Shown piece after piece: positions 52,100 through 60,309 of a DNA stretch of 64,000 nucleotides. Position numbers and translations under genes: made by a program. Origin of the DNA: Pseudomonas sp. Marseille-Q3773 (GTDB lineage Bacteria > Pseudomonadota > Gammaproteobacteria > Pseudomonadales > Pseudomonadaceae); assembly GCF_916618955.1 (NCBI RefSeq), contig NZ_OU745390.1, positions 2,170,001-2,234,000 of the forward strand. The letters are read 5' to 3'. Under the pieces are notes generated by a model that was not told the DNA's origin, ran no database searches, and saw only the letters and a list, made by a program, of their open reading frames with translations. Positions within the stretch are counted from its first letter, which is position 1. Each line of letters opens with the position of its first letter.

Positions 52100-52181
52100 G
52101 TCGATCGGGGTCAACTGCTGGGTCGGGTGAAGTGGGCAAGTCAGGGTTGTTACCACCTTGTGCACTCGGATCGGGGATCAT
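51960..52181 (-). CDS. Small acidic, probably disordered protein
   Basis: About 73 aa from ATG 52181, after GAGAGG; a longer frame starts at 52226. It is rich in D, P, E and G (MIPDPSAQGGNNPDLPTSPD, NEEEGGDGQADDGLADDGRQ), with no hydrophobic core. It lies 48 bp after another acidic gene on the same strand and both sit inside the repeat-bounded island. Function unknown. Confidence 0.6.
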   Translation of the reverse strand: MIPDPSAQGGNNPDLPTSPDPAVDPDRPTIPDPDDDPLMNEEEGGDGQADDGLADDGRQSVEQPAVGTDQRRE

Positions 52182-52229
52182 CGCTGCATACCTCTCAAGA
52201 AACTGTGTGAACCATTTTCGAGCCACCCA

Positions 52230-52532
52230 TCAACGCGGTTGCGGATGCTCGGCAGAAACCGAATTGTTGGCTTCCACATCCTGCATCTCTTCCTCGACTG
52301 GGCCCTCGTCATCCGCAGGTAACGGGACTTCCCCATCACCGCTGCCGGCTTGCTCGTCTTCGGTCCTTGCGCTGCCATTGTCCCGGTCCAGCTGCCCGTC
52401 CTGGTCCGAGCCGGGGTTGCCAGGCGGTGGGTCCCAATCGGCGGGACGCTTTTCGGACCACGCTTCGCCGACGCCTTGCCTTGGCTCGGACTCGGTTTTC
52501 TCCAGACCGGAGCCTTTCTGATCGTTTGCCAT
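52230..52532 (-). CDS. Small acidic, probably disordered protein
   Basis: A 100-aa protein, strongly acidic and low in complexity (MANDQKGSGLEKTESEPRQG, SGDGEVPLPADDEGPVEEEM). ATG 52532 is preceded by GAGGAGAACTTCC, an excellent ribosome site, which supports a real gene. With the next one downstream it forms a two-gene unit of disordered proteins on the opposite strand to the T6SS pair. No family recognised. Confidence 0.65.
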   Translation of the reverse strand: MANDQKGSGLEKTESEPRQGVGEAWSEKRPADWDPPPGNPGSDQDGQLDRDNGSARTEDEQAGSGDGEVPLPADDEGPVEEEMQDVEANNSVSAEHPQPR

Positions 52533-52670
52533 GGAAGTTCTCCTCGGTTTGCGCGTTGACCGCGCATACAGATCGGACGGGAAACGGCCAGCAGCAGTGC
52601 CTTGAGTTCGACAGGTGGCGCAAAAGGCCGGGGTACCGGTCATGGCCACTTATAGAGCTAAACCCTTATT

Positions 52671-52696
52671 CAGAGACGTTTCCTACAAGCTTTAGG
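52671..52696 (+). repeat. Right direct repeat bounding the T6SS toxin island
   Basis: CAGAGACGTTTCCTACAAGC followed by TTTAGG is the second copy of the repeat at 49351-49377, in the same orientation, about 3.3 kb away. It lies 38 bp before the end of the HIU hydrolase gene on the minus strand. Confidence 0.75.
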
Positions 52697-52734
52697 CCCT
52701 GTTCAACAAACCGAATTGTTGGCTCGTACGTTGC

Positions 52735-53085
52735 TCATGCACCACCCCGAAAGCAACTGACACCCCAGGCGGTGATCTTGAAGGGCAAATGGTAGTGGGC
52801 CTGTGCATCCCCGATGCCAAAGCGGTACACCAGCTCGTCGAGGAAGGGTGTCTCGAGCAACGCCATACCGAGCTGGCGGTAGAACTGCGCCACCTGCAAA
52901 CGCACTTCATACACGCCGACGGGGAACCGCCCGCCCAGCGCTGCCAGTTCCGGCCACTGCCCACGCGCGTCGATGCAGCCTTCGGCGATCGGTGCCGCGC
53001 CGGGCGCCCCGATGCTCAGGCACAAGCCCTCGGCAGCGCGCCCGCTGGCGATGTCGACCACATGCACGGACACCCCGCCGCTCAT
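52735..53085 (-). CDS. uraH: 5-hydroxyisourate hydrolase (transthyretin-like)
   Basis: This 116-aa protein has the HIU-hydrolase layout: VSVHVVDIASGRAAEGL with the catalytic His, a central FPVGVYEVRLQV strand, and the late AHYHLPFKITAWGVSCFRGG. The family signature at the C-terminus is normally Y-R-G-S; here it reads F-R-G-G, so the enzyme may be less active or specialised. It hydrolyses the product of urate oxidation in purine breakdown. It starts in an ATGA overlap with the deaminase gene. Confidence 0.85.
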   Translation of the reverse strand: MSGGVSVHVVDIASGRAAEGLCLSIGAPGAAPIAEGCIDARGQWPELAALGGRFPVGVYEVRLQVAQFYRQLGMALLETPFLDELVYRFGIGDAQAHYHLPFKITAWGVSCFRGGA

Positions 53086-53588
53086 GCCCAGAACCCCCGG
53101 TGGGCCAGTGCCGCCTCATCCTCCAATACCGGCCCGTGCACCTGCACGGCACGCTGACCGCGGGCGAACACCTCGCGGCACGGCAAGGCGAAGGTGGGGT
53201 TTTCCGGGTGGGCACCGGTCAGTCCAAGCAGGGCATGTTCCGACAGCGCGTACACCACCCGGCCAATGCCGGTCCAGTAGACCGCGCCGGCACACATGCA
53301 GCAAGGCTCGGCACTGGTGTACAACGTGCAGGTGGCCAGTTGCTCGGGCGTCAGCAGCCTGGCCGCACGGGCTGCGGCGACCAGCTCGGCATGCTGGGTC
53401 GGGTCGCCCTGCGGGGGCATGGAGTTGTTGCCGGCACTGGCGACGACCCGGCCCTGGGCATCGGCGACGATGGCGGCGAACGGATGCCGGCCTTCCTCGC
53501 GGGCTTGCTCGGACAGACGAATCGACTGGCGCAGCAGGTCCAGGTCGAGTGCGGACAAGCCGGTGTCCTGGTGGTTTGAAAAGGTCAT
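53082..53588 (-). CDS. Nucleoside/guanine deaminase-like (CDA fold)
   Basis: This 168-aa zinc deaminase has TQHAELVAA (HAE) and PCCMCAGAVYWTGIGRVVYA (PC-x2-C), the complete metal site. It is similar to GuaD-type guanine deaminases and to tRNA/cytosine deaminase relatives. The context of HIU hydrolase and NCS2 permease supports purine breakdown. It is 58 bp downstream of the permease gene and overlaps uraH by four bases. Confidence 0.87.
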   Translation of the reverse strand: MTFSNHQDTGLSALDLDLLRQSIRLSEQAREEGRHPFAAIVADAQGRVVASAGNNSMPPQGDPTQHAELVAAARAARLLTPEQLATCTLYTSAEPCCMCAGAVYWTGIGRVVYALSEHALLGLTGAHPENPTFALPCREVFARGQRAVQVHGPVLEDEAALAHRGFWA

Positions 53589-53646
53589 GAATGGTCCTCC
53601 CTGAGGGATGATGGAACGCGCGCCAGCCGGCGCGCGTGAACAAGCT

Positions 53647-54984
53647 TCAGTTGGCCAGGCCGGTATCGGCGGCGTTCCGGGTGTCGGCAGCAGGCGCGCG
53701 GTTGAGCAACAGGTTGAGCAGGATGGCGCTGACGGCGGCGAGGAAGATCCCGCTCTCGAGTACCAGTTTCAGCGGGCCGTCGACATGCCCGAACAGCGCC
53801 GGCATCGACATCGGCAGCACGCCGATGCTGACCGATACCGCCACCACCAGGCCGTTGCGGGTGCCCTCGAAACGCACCCGGGCAAGCTCCTGGATACCGG
53901 CCACGGTGGTCATGCCGAACATGACGATGGCGCAGCCGCCCAGGACCGGCGTCGGCACACTGGCAACCAGCGCACCCAGCTTGGGGAACAGCCCCATCAG
54001 CACCATGATCGCGCCTGCGGCGGCGACCACGTAGCGGCTCTTGACCCCGGTCAGCGCAATCAGCCCGGTGTTCTGCGTGAACGCGTTGTAGGGAAAGCTG
54101 TTGAACACACCGCCCAGCATGGTCGACAGGCCATCGGCGCGGAACGCATTGGCAAGCGTACGCTGGTCAGTGGGCCGCCCCGTCAGCTTGCCGATGGCCA
54201 GGCAATTGCCGGTGGTCTCGGCCATGATCACCAGCATCGCCAACAGCATGATCAGCACCGGGGTGAACGAGAACTGCGGCACGCCGAACGCCATCGGCGC
54301 GCTGAGTTCGAACCATGCTGCAGCCGAGACCTGGCTGAAATCCGTCATGCCGCAGGCCGCCGCCACCAGGCTGCCGGCAATCAGCCCCAGCAGCACGCTG
54401 AGGTTGCCGATGAACCCACGAAAACGGGCATGGATCACCAGCGTGATCGCCACCGTCGCCACACCGAGCAGCAGGTTGGCCGGCTTGCCGAAGTCCGCAG
54501 CGCCAGGCTGCCCTCCGCCGAGCCAGATGGCTGCGGCCGGCATCAGCGAAATGCCGATGACCGTGATCAGGCTGCCGATCACCACTGGCGGAAAGAACCG
54601 CAGCAACCGGCTGAACAGCGGTGCAATGGCAATCGTCAGCGCACCGGCAGCAATGACCGCGCCGAACACATGCGCCAGGCCGAACGCCTTGCCGATCATG
54701 ATCATCGGCGCCAAGGCAATGAACGAACAGCCCTGGATCAGCGGCAGGCGCGCGCCAAAGCGCCACAGGCCTAGGGTCTGGAGCAAAGTGGCAATGCCCG
54801 AGGTCAGCAGGTTGGCATTGATCAGCGTGACCACCTGGGCCTGGCTCAGCCCCAGGGCACTGCCCAGAATCAGCGGCACCGCGACGGCGCCGGCATACAT
54901 CACCAGAACATGCTGCAGACCGAAGGTGAACAGCTCCCGCGGGGGCAGGACCTGGTCGACGGGATGGATCTTGGATTGGCTCAT
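53647..54984 (-). CDS. NCS2-family xanthine/uracil permease
   Basis: This 445-aa protein has about 14 hydrophobic helices. The NCS2 motif AETTGNCLAIGKLTGRP is intact with its Q/E-type residues, along with NTGLIALTGVKSRYV. It would import xanthine, urate or uracil with proton symport. ATG 54984 follows GAGGAGAGTCACGAC. The LysR gene at 55167 is divergent and should regulate it and the following deaminase and uraH genes. Confidence 0.92.
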   Translation of the reverse strand: MSQSKIHPVDQVLPPRELFTFGLQHVLVMYAGAVAVPLILGSALGLSQAQVVTLINANLLTSGIATLLQTLGLWRFGARLPLIQGCSFIALAPMIMIGKAFGLAHVFGAVIAAGALTIAIAPLFSRLLRFFPPVVIGSLITVIGISLMPAAAIWLGGGQPGAADFGKPANLLLGVATVAITLVIHARFRGFIGNLSVLLGLIAGSLVAAACGMTDFSQVSAAAWFELSAPMAFGVPQFSFTPVLIMLLAMLVIMAETTGNCLAIGKLTGRPTDQRTLANAFRADGLSTMLGGVFNSFPYNAFTQNTGLIALTGVKSRYVVAAAGAIMVLMGLFPKLGALVASVPTPVLGGCAIVMFGMTTVAGIQELARVRFEGTRNGLVVAVSVSIGVLPMSMPALFGHVDGPLKLVLESGIFLAAVSAILLNLLLNRAPAADTRNAADTGLAN

Positions 54985-55166
54985 GTCGTGACTCTCCTCA
55001 AATGCGGCTCTTTTTATTGTTGAAGGCGCCCGGAGTGACATGCAGCGCAGGAAAGCCTGGGCAGCTGACACCGATGTCGAGATGAAGAATCCTGTGAAAT
55101 CACCGATGGAGCAAATGATTAACCATCGTTATTATCGATGGATCGAGTGGCAGGAAGGATCGGACA

Positions 55167-56081
55167 ATGCGCTTTTCCATTGAGCAACTGCAGGTTTTCG
55201 TCGGTGCCGTTCAAGCCGGCTCGTTCTCTGCCGCAGCGCGGCGGCTGGGGCGCACCCAGTCGACGGTCAGTGCAGCGATCAGCAACCTGGAAACCGACCT
55301 GGGCGTGCAGCTGTTCGACCGCTCCAGCCGCATCCCCAGGCTGACTGCCGCAGGCCACAAGCTGTTGCTGCGGGCCGAGGGCATCCTCGAGCGCTGCTAC
55401 GCGCTGGAGGGGAGCGCCGACAGCCTGGCCGGCCAGGTAGAAGCCACCCTGACCCTGGCGATCGAAGTACCGTATGGGCCGCTTATCCCACCCTTCAAAG
55501 GCTTCGACCAGGCGTTTCCCTTTGTCGACCTGCTGATCCGCCACCCGGTGCACGGTGATGTCAGTGAAATGATCCTCGCTGGCGAGGCCGACCTGGGGGT
55601 GACCTTCGCCCAGCCCGACTACCCGCCGGAGCTGGCCTTCCAGCAACTGGGCAAGCTGATCATGACCCATGTGTGCAACCCCGGGTTCGCCCTGGCGCGC
55701 CAGGGCCCGGTCAGTTTCGCCGACCTCAACGCCCATCGGCGGCTCGCCTTCGCCGCCCATGCCGACAAATTGCCCAGCAGCGAATACCTGCGTGCCGGTC
55801 AGCTATGGCAGGCGGAGAGCTACCTGGCGCTGGTAGAGATGGTCCGTGCCGGGCTTGGCTGGGCCACCCTGCCGCGCCAGCTGGTGCAGCGCGAGCTCGA
55901 ATGCGGCCAACTGGTCGAATTGCAGCTGGAGGCCTACCCCCACACCGACTGGCTGGTGGGTGTAGACCTGCTGTGGCACCGCAAGCGCCAGCCCGGCCCG
56001 GCCGCGCGCTACCTGCGGGAGAGCCTGCAGCGCAGCAAGGTGTTCGAGGTTGACCGGTTGGGGCGCTCGACCACCTTGTAA
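55167..56081 (+). CDS. LysR-family regulator of the purine operon
   Basis: This 304-aa protein has the HTH AVQAGSFSAAARRLGRTQST then VSAAISNLE, and an effector domain from EATLTLAIEVPYGPLIPPFK. It is divergent from the permease-deaminase-uraH operon with a 182-bp intergenic region. The effector is probably a purine breakdown product. It converges with the 2-hydroxyacid dehydrogenase gene. Confidence 0.9.
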   Translation: MRFSIEQLQVFVGAVQAGSFSAAARRLGRTQSTVSAAISNLETDLGVQLFDRSSRIPRLTAAGHKLLLRAEGILERCYALEGSADSLAGQVEATLTLAIEVPYGPLIPPFKGFDQAFPFVDLLIRHPVHGDVSEMILAGEADLGVTFAQPDYPPELAFQQLGKLIMTHVCNPGFALARQGPVSFADLNAHRRLAFAAHADKLPSSEYLRAGQLWQAESYLALVEMVRAGLGWATLPRQLVQRELECGQLVELQLEAYPHTDWLVGVDLLWHRKRQPGPAARYLRESLQRSKVFEVDRLGRSTTL

Positions 56082-56136
56082 GCCAGATCGATACCGGCGC
56101 CTGCTGGACGCTGCCGCTTGCTGGCTGTGCGCAGCC

Positions 56137-57093
56137 TTATGGAACAGGATGGTTCGGTGCCCTGCCCTCGAGCACCGCTGCCAACTCGGCCGCCGCAGTA
56201 CGGGCCATCAATGCACGCGCCTCTACGGTGGCCGAGCCGATGTGCGGCAGCGCCACCACCTGGGGCAACGCCAGCAACGGCGAGGCGGCCGGCAGCGGCT
56301 CTTGTTCGAACACGTCCAACCCGGCCGCGCCGAGCTGCCCCTCGAGCAGCGCCTGCACCAGCGCGGCCTCATCGACCACAGCACCACGGGCGATATTGAC
56401 GAACACTGCATCGGCCCGCATGGCTGCGAACTGCTCGCGGCCGAACAAGTGATGCGTGGCCGGACTCAGCGGCACGCAGACGCAGACGAAGTGCGCCTCG
56501 CCCAGCAACTGTTGCAGCGGCACCCGCCTGGCGGCGAACTGCGCTTCATACTCGGGCTTGTCACTGTTGCCGCTGTACAGCACCCGCATGCCAAAACCGA
56601 AATGCCCGCGCCTGGCCAGCGCCGCACCGATGCGGCCAAGCCCGACGATACCCAAGGTCTTGCCGTGCACATCGCGGCCGAAGCGTGTGGCGTCGATAGC
56701 CTGCGTCCACTCGCCATCACGCACCATCCGCGCCAGCTCGCCAGCGCGTCGGGCAGCCATCATCAGCAACATGAACCCGGTATCGGCAGTGGCTTCGGTC
56801 ACCGCATCCGGGGTGTTGGTCAAGCGGATACCGCGCTTGCGCAGGTACGCCAGGTCATAGTTGTCGAAACCCGCAGACACGCTGGCAATGGCCTTCAATG
56901 CCGGGGCCTGGTCAAGCAGCTGCGCACCCAGCGGCAAGGTACTGCCAATCAGCCCGTCGGCAGTGGCCAGCGCCGCAAGAAAGCGTTCGCGGTCGGCCAG
57001 CGGCTGGTCGAAACGCTGAAAGTGGTAACGCCGGCCCAGGTCGGCCAGCACCTCGGCGCTGGAAATGGGGCCGAAGGAAACGACACGTTGCAT
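56137..57093 (-). CDS. D-2-hydroxyacid dehydrogenase (2-ketogluconate/glyoxylate reductase-like)
   Basis: This 318-aa protein has the two-domain fold: LIGSTLPLGAQLLDQAP, ASVSAGFDNYDLAYLRKRGI, Rossmann motif LGIVGLGRIGAALARRGHFG, catalytic R in VNIARGAVVDEAAL, E in FEQEPL and H in LPHIGSATVEAR. It resembles GhrB-type reductases. It is the last gene of the sugar-acid cluster, ten bases after the transporter stop, so it belongs to the same operon and may reduce a keto-acid intermediate. Confidence 0.9.
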   Translation of the reverse strand: MQRVVSFGPISSAEVLADLGRRYHFQRFDQPLADRERFLAALATADGLIGSTLPLGAQLLDQAPALKAIASVSAGFDNYDLAYLRKRGIRLTNTPDAVTEATADTGFMLLMMAARRAGELARMVRDGEWTQAIDATRFGRDVHGKTLGIVGLGRIGAALARRGHFGFGMRVLYSGNSDKPEYEAQFAARRVPLQQLLGEAHFVCVCVPLSPATHHLFGREQFAAMRADAVFVNIARGAVVDEAALVQALLEGQLGAAGLDVFEQEPLPAASPLLALPQVVALPHIGSATVEARALMARTAAAELAAVLEGRAPNHPVP

Positions 57094-57102
57094 GGAACCT
57101 CC

Positions 57103-58434
57103 TCAGTTGATGTGCGTTTCAGGTTGAGCCGCGTACAGCCGGCGCGGCACGCCCCAGATGATCAATACCACCGCCAGCAGGCTGACTGCCGCCAGCAGCC
57201 ACAGTGCCGGGGTCGGCGACCCGCTGACGTCGCGTACCCTGCCGACCAGGTACGGGCCGACAATGCCGCCGAGCTGGCCGATGGAGTTGATCAGCGCAAT
57301 ACCCGCCGCCGCGGCCAGGCCGGCCAGGTACTTCGGCGGCAGGGTCCAGAAGATCGGCATCCAGGCGATGATCCCGGTCATGACCAGGCTCATGCCGAGC
57401 ATCAGCAGCCACAGCTGGCCGCTGAAACCGGCGCACAGCGCATAGCCTGCGGTGGTCATGGCCGCACAGCTCGCCATGTGCCAGCGACGCTCGCCGCGCA
57501 GGTCGGAGCTGCGGCCGATCAGCAGGTTGCCCACCACCGCCAGCAGGTACGGGATCATGGTCAGCAAGCCGATGTCCATGGCATCGGCCACGCCAGCATT
57601 GCGAATCAACTGCGGCATCCAGAACAGCAGCCCGGTCAGTGCCATCACCAGGCACAGGTAGATCGCCGACAACGCCACCGAGGCCGGCTCGCGCAGGATG
57701 GCGCGAACCGAGCTGCCCCCTTCGGGACTGGGCTCGGCATCGAGACGCTCGCGCAGGTAGCGCTTTTCTTCGGCGTCGAGCCAGCGGGCATCCTCGATGC
57801 GGTCACTGACCAGCCACAGCACCAGCAGGCCCAGCAGTACCGACGGCAGCCCCTCGAGCAGGAACAGCCACTGCCAGCCGGCCAGCCCGTTGACCCCGTC
57901 GAAGTGGCTGAGAATGAACCCCGCCAACGGGCCACCGACGATGCCGCACAGGCAGATCGAACTCTTGAAATAGGCATTGATGCGCGCACGGCGGTCGCTG
58001 GGGTACCACTGGGTGAAGAAGTACAGCACCCCGGGCACGAAACCGGCCTCCATCACCCCGATGAGAAAACGCAGCACGTAGAACCAGGTTTCGCTGGTGA
58101 CGAACATCATCGCCGCCGAGGTCAGGCCCCAGCTGATCATGATGCGGGCGATCCAGATGCGCGCGCCGATGCGGTGCAGCAACACGTTGCTCGGCACCTC
58201 GAACAGAAAGTAGCCGACGAAGAACAGGCTCGCGCCCAGCCCGTAGACCGCGTCGCTGAAGCCCAGCGCGCTCTGCATCTGCAGCTTGGCAAAACTGATG
58301 TTGACGCGGTCCAGGTAGGCGAACAGGAAACACACGATGAACAGCGGCACGATGCGCCAGTTGATCTTGCGGAACAGGTGGTTATCCAGCGATTCCCGCG
58401 CGACCAGGTCGGCGGGCAAGGAGCGACTGGGCAT
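57103..58434 (-). CDS. ACS-family MFS transporter (sugar-acid permease)
   Basis: This 443-aa protein has 12 helices. FAYLDRVNISFAKLQMQSAL and FEVPSNVLLHRIGARIWIAR are the anion:cation symporter (ACS) motifs typical of D-galactonate, glucarate or hexuronate transporters. It would import a sugar acid with protons. It starts at 58434 after AGAGG. It is the first of two ACS transporters in this cluster; the second is at 61328. Confidence 0.9.
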   Translation of the reverse strand: MPSRSLPADLVARESLDNHLFRKINWRIVPLFIVCFLFAYLDRVNISFAKLQMQSALGFSDAVYGLGASLFFVGYFLFEVPSNVLLHRIGARIWIARIMISWGLTSAAMMFVTSETWFYVLRFLIGVMEAGFVPGVLYFFTQWYPSDRRARINAYFKSSICLCGIVGGPLAGFILSHFDGVNGLAGWQWLFLLEGLPSVLLGLLVLWLVSDRIEDARWLDAEEKRYLRERLDAEPSPEGGSSVRAILREPASVALSAIYLCLVMALTGLLFWMPQLIRNAGVADAMDIGLLTMIPYLLAVVGNLLIGRSSDLRGERRWHMASCAAMTTAGYALCAGFSGQLWLLMLGMSLVMTGIIAWMPIFWTLPPKYLAGLAAAAGIALINSIGQLGGIVGPYLVGRVRDVSGSPTPALWLLAAVSLLAVVLIIWGVPRRLYAAQPETHIN

Positions 58435-58525
58435 GGCTGCAACCTCTTGTTGTTCTTGGGGAGCGAATGCCCGCCCGGGCCTTGGCCGGGCGGGGGGCAG
58501 CGAGACTACGTCGGAGCTCAAGGAA

Positions 58526-60100
58526 TCAGGCCAGCGCCTCGCGGCTGTGCTGGCCGTCGACCAGGCGTTGCAGGCCCAGCGGGTTGGCGTTTTTCAGGGC
58601 GTCGGGCAGCAGCGCATCGGGGTAGTCCTGGTAGCACACCGGGCGCAGGAAGCGGTCGATGGCCAAGGTGCCGACCGAGGTGCCACGTGCATCCGACGTG
58701 GCCGGGTACGGCCCGCCATGTACCATCGCATCGCACACTTCCACGCCGGTCGGGTAGCCGTTGACCAGCAGTCGCCCGGCCTTGCGCTGCAGCACCGGCA
58801 CCAGCGCGGCGAAGCGCTGCAAGTCTTGCGGCTCGGCAATCAGGGTGGCGGTCAGCTGCCCATGCAGGGCTTGCACGGCGCGGCGCAGTTCGGCTTCGTC
58901 GGCAACGGCGACGGCCACCGTGGCCGGCCCGAAGACCTCTTCCTGGAGCAAGGCGTCACCGTTCAGCAGCAGGCTCACGTCGGCCTGGAACAGCTGCGCC
59001 TGGGCCTGGTCACCCGCCTGTTCGGCGCCGGCCAGATGGCGCACGCCCGGGTGCTGGTGCAGGCGTTGCACGCCTTGGGTATAGCTGCGCAGGGTGCCGG
59101 CATTGAGCATGGTCTGCCCGGGCTGGTCGGCCAGTTGGGCGCCAAGCGTGGCGAGGAAACGGCTGAACGCTTCGCCAGCGATACCCAGCACCAGCCCGGG
59201 GTTGGTGCAGAACTGCCCGCAGCCCAGCACCACCGAGCCGGCCAGTTCCCTGGCCACCTGCTCGCCTCGGGCCTGCAAGGCCGCCGGCAATACCAGCACC
59301 GGGTTGATGCTGCTCATTTCGGCGAACACCGGAATCGGCTGCGGGCGCGCCGCCGCCAGCTCGCACAGGGCCCGGCCGCCTTTGAGCGAGCCGGTAAAGC
59401 CCACCGCCTGGATCGCCGGATGGCGCACCAGCGCTTCGCCGACACCGGCACCGTAGATCATGTTGAACACGCCGGCGGGCATGCCGGTGGCGAGCACGGC
59501 GCGCTCGATCGCTTCGGCCACCTGCTCGGCAGTGGCCATATGGCCGCTGTGCGCCTTGACCACCACCGTGCAGCCGGCGGCCAGCGCTGCGGCGGTGTCA
59601 CCGCCGGCGGTAGAGAAGGCCAGCGGGAAGTTGCTGGCGCCGAACACCGCCACCGGGCCGACACCGGTGCGGTACTGGCGCAGGTCCGGGCGTGGCAATG
59701 GCTGGCGCTGTGGTTGGGCGCGGTCGATGCGCGCGCCGAGAAAGTCGCCGCGACGCAGCACGTTGGCAAACAGGCGCATCTGGTTGCTGGTACGCGCCCG
59801 TTCACCCTGGATGCGCCCGGCCGGCAACGCGGTTTCGCGGCACACGGTGGCGATGAAGGTGTCGTCCAGCGCATCCAGCTGGTCGGCAATGGCATCGAGG
59901 AACTGCGCACGGCGCTGCGGCGCCATGCCGTTGTATTCGGCAAACGCCGCTTCGGCTGCCTGCGCGGCGGCGTCCACTTCTTCAGGGGTGGCCTGGGTAA
60001 AGACCAACGGCAAGGCTTCGCCGGTACGCGCATCGAGGCTTTGCAGGCGTACGCTGCCGGCGGCGCTGCGCTGGCCGCCAATGAAGTTGCTTCCAGACAT
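58526..60100 (-). CDS. 2-Oxoglutarate semialdehyde dehydrogenase-type ALDH
   Basis: This 524-aa aldehyde dehydrogenase has SNFIGGQRSAAG at the start, the cofactor segment GVGPVAVFGASNFPLAFSTA, the general-base Glu in PIPVFAEMSSINPVLVLP, and the nucleophile Cys in SVVLGCGQFCTNPGLVLG. This is the 2,5-dioxopentanoate / ketoglutaric semialdehyde dehydrogenase group, which uses NAD(P) to make 2-oxoglutarate. It fits the last step of pentonate catabolism. ATG 60100 follows AGGAG within the leader. A REP pair separates it from the FAH gene. Confidence 0.9.
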   Translation of the reverse strand: MSGSNFIGGQRSAAGSVRLQSLDARTGEALPLVFTQATPEEVDAAAQAAEAAFAEYNGMAPQRRAQFLDAIADQLDALDDTFIATVCRETALPAGRIQGERARTSNQMRLFANVLRRGDFLGARIDRAQPQRQPLPRPDLRQYRTGVGPVAVFGASNFPLAFSTAGGDTAAALAAGCTVVVKAHSGHMATAEQVAEAIERAVLATGMPAGVFNMIYGAGVGEALVRHPAIQAVGFTGSLKGGRALCELAAARPQPIPVFAEMSSINPVLVLPAALQARGEQVARELAGSVVLGCGQFCTNPGLVLGIAGEAFSRFLATLGAQLADQPGQTMLNAGTLRSYTQGVQRLHQHPGVRHLAGAEQAGDQAQAQLFQADVSLLLNGDALLQEEVFGPATVAVAVADEAELRRAVQALHGQLTATLIAEPQDLQRFAALVPVLQRKAGRLLVNGYPTGVEVCDAMVHGGPYPATSDARGTSVGTLAIDRFLRPVCYQDYPDALLPDALKNANPLGLQRLVDGQHSREALA

Positions 60101-60183
60101 GGTTGGCTCCTGTAATGAGGAAAGAAGATTCAAAGGTTCATGTCAGCCATGGAGTGCACATGCCCCGCCATGTCAGCAGAACC

Positions 60184-60272
60184 CCTGTGGGAGCGGCTTC
60201 AGCCGCGAACACCGGCGCAGCCGGTGCCATGCACCGCGCCGGGCCCTTCGCGGCTAAAGCCGCTCCCACAGG
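60184..60272. repeat. Inverted REP pair (REPIN-like)
   Basis: CCTGTGGGAGCGGCTTCAGC and, inverted, GCTAAAGCCGCTCCCACAGG flank a short spacer in the 209-bp gap between the FAH and ALDH genes. The same type occurs in many P. putida intergenic regions and can form a strong hairpin, perhaps affecting the level of the downstream mRNA. Confidence 0.85.
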
Positions 60273-60309
60273 TATGCGGGCGAACCTGACACACTGCTCG
60301 CCTGACTGC

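Noticed and set aside
49351..52696. The two direct repeats considered as prophage or island attachment sites
   Set aside because: No integrase and no tRNA gene lies nearby, so they are reported only as bounding repeats.
56050..58764. A 900-codon frame opposite the hydroxyacid dehydrogenase and transporter genes
   Set aside because: It is an antisense shadow in GC-rich DNA. Composition is unnatural and the real genes on the other strand are well supported.
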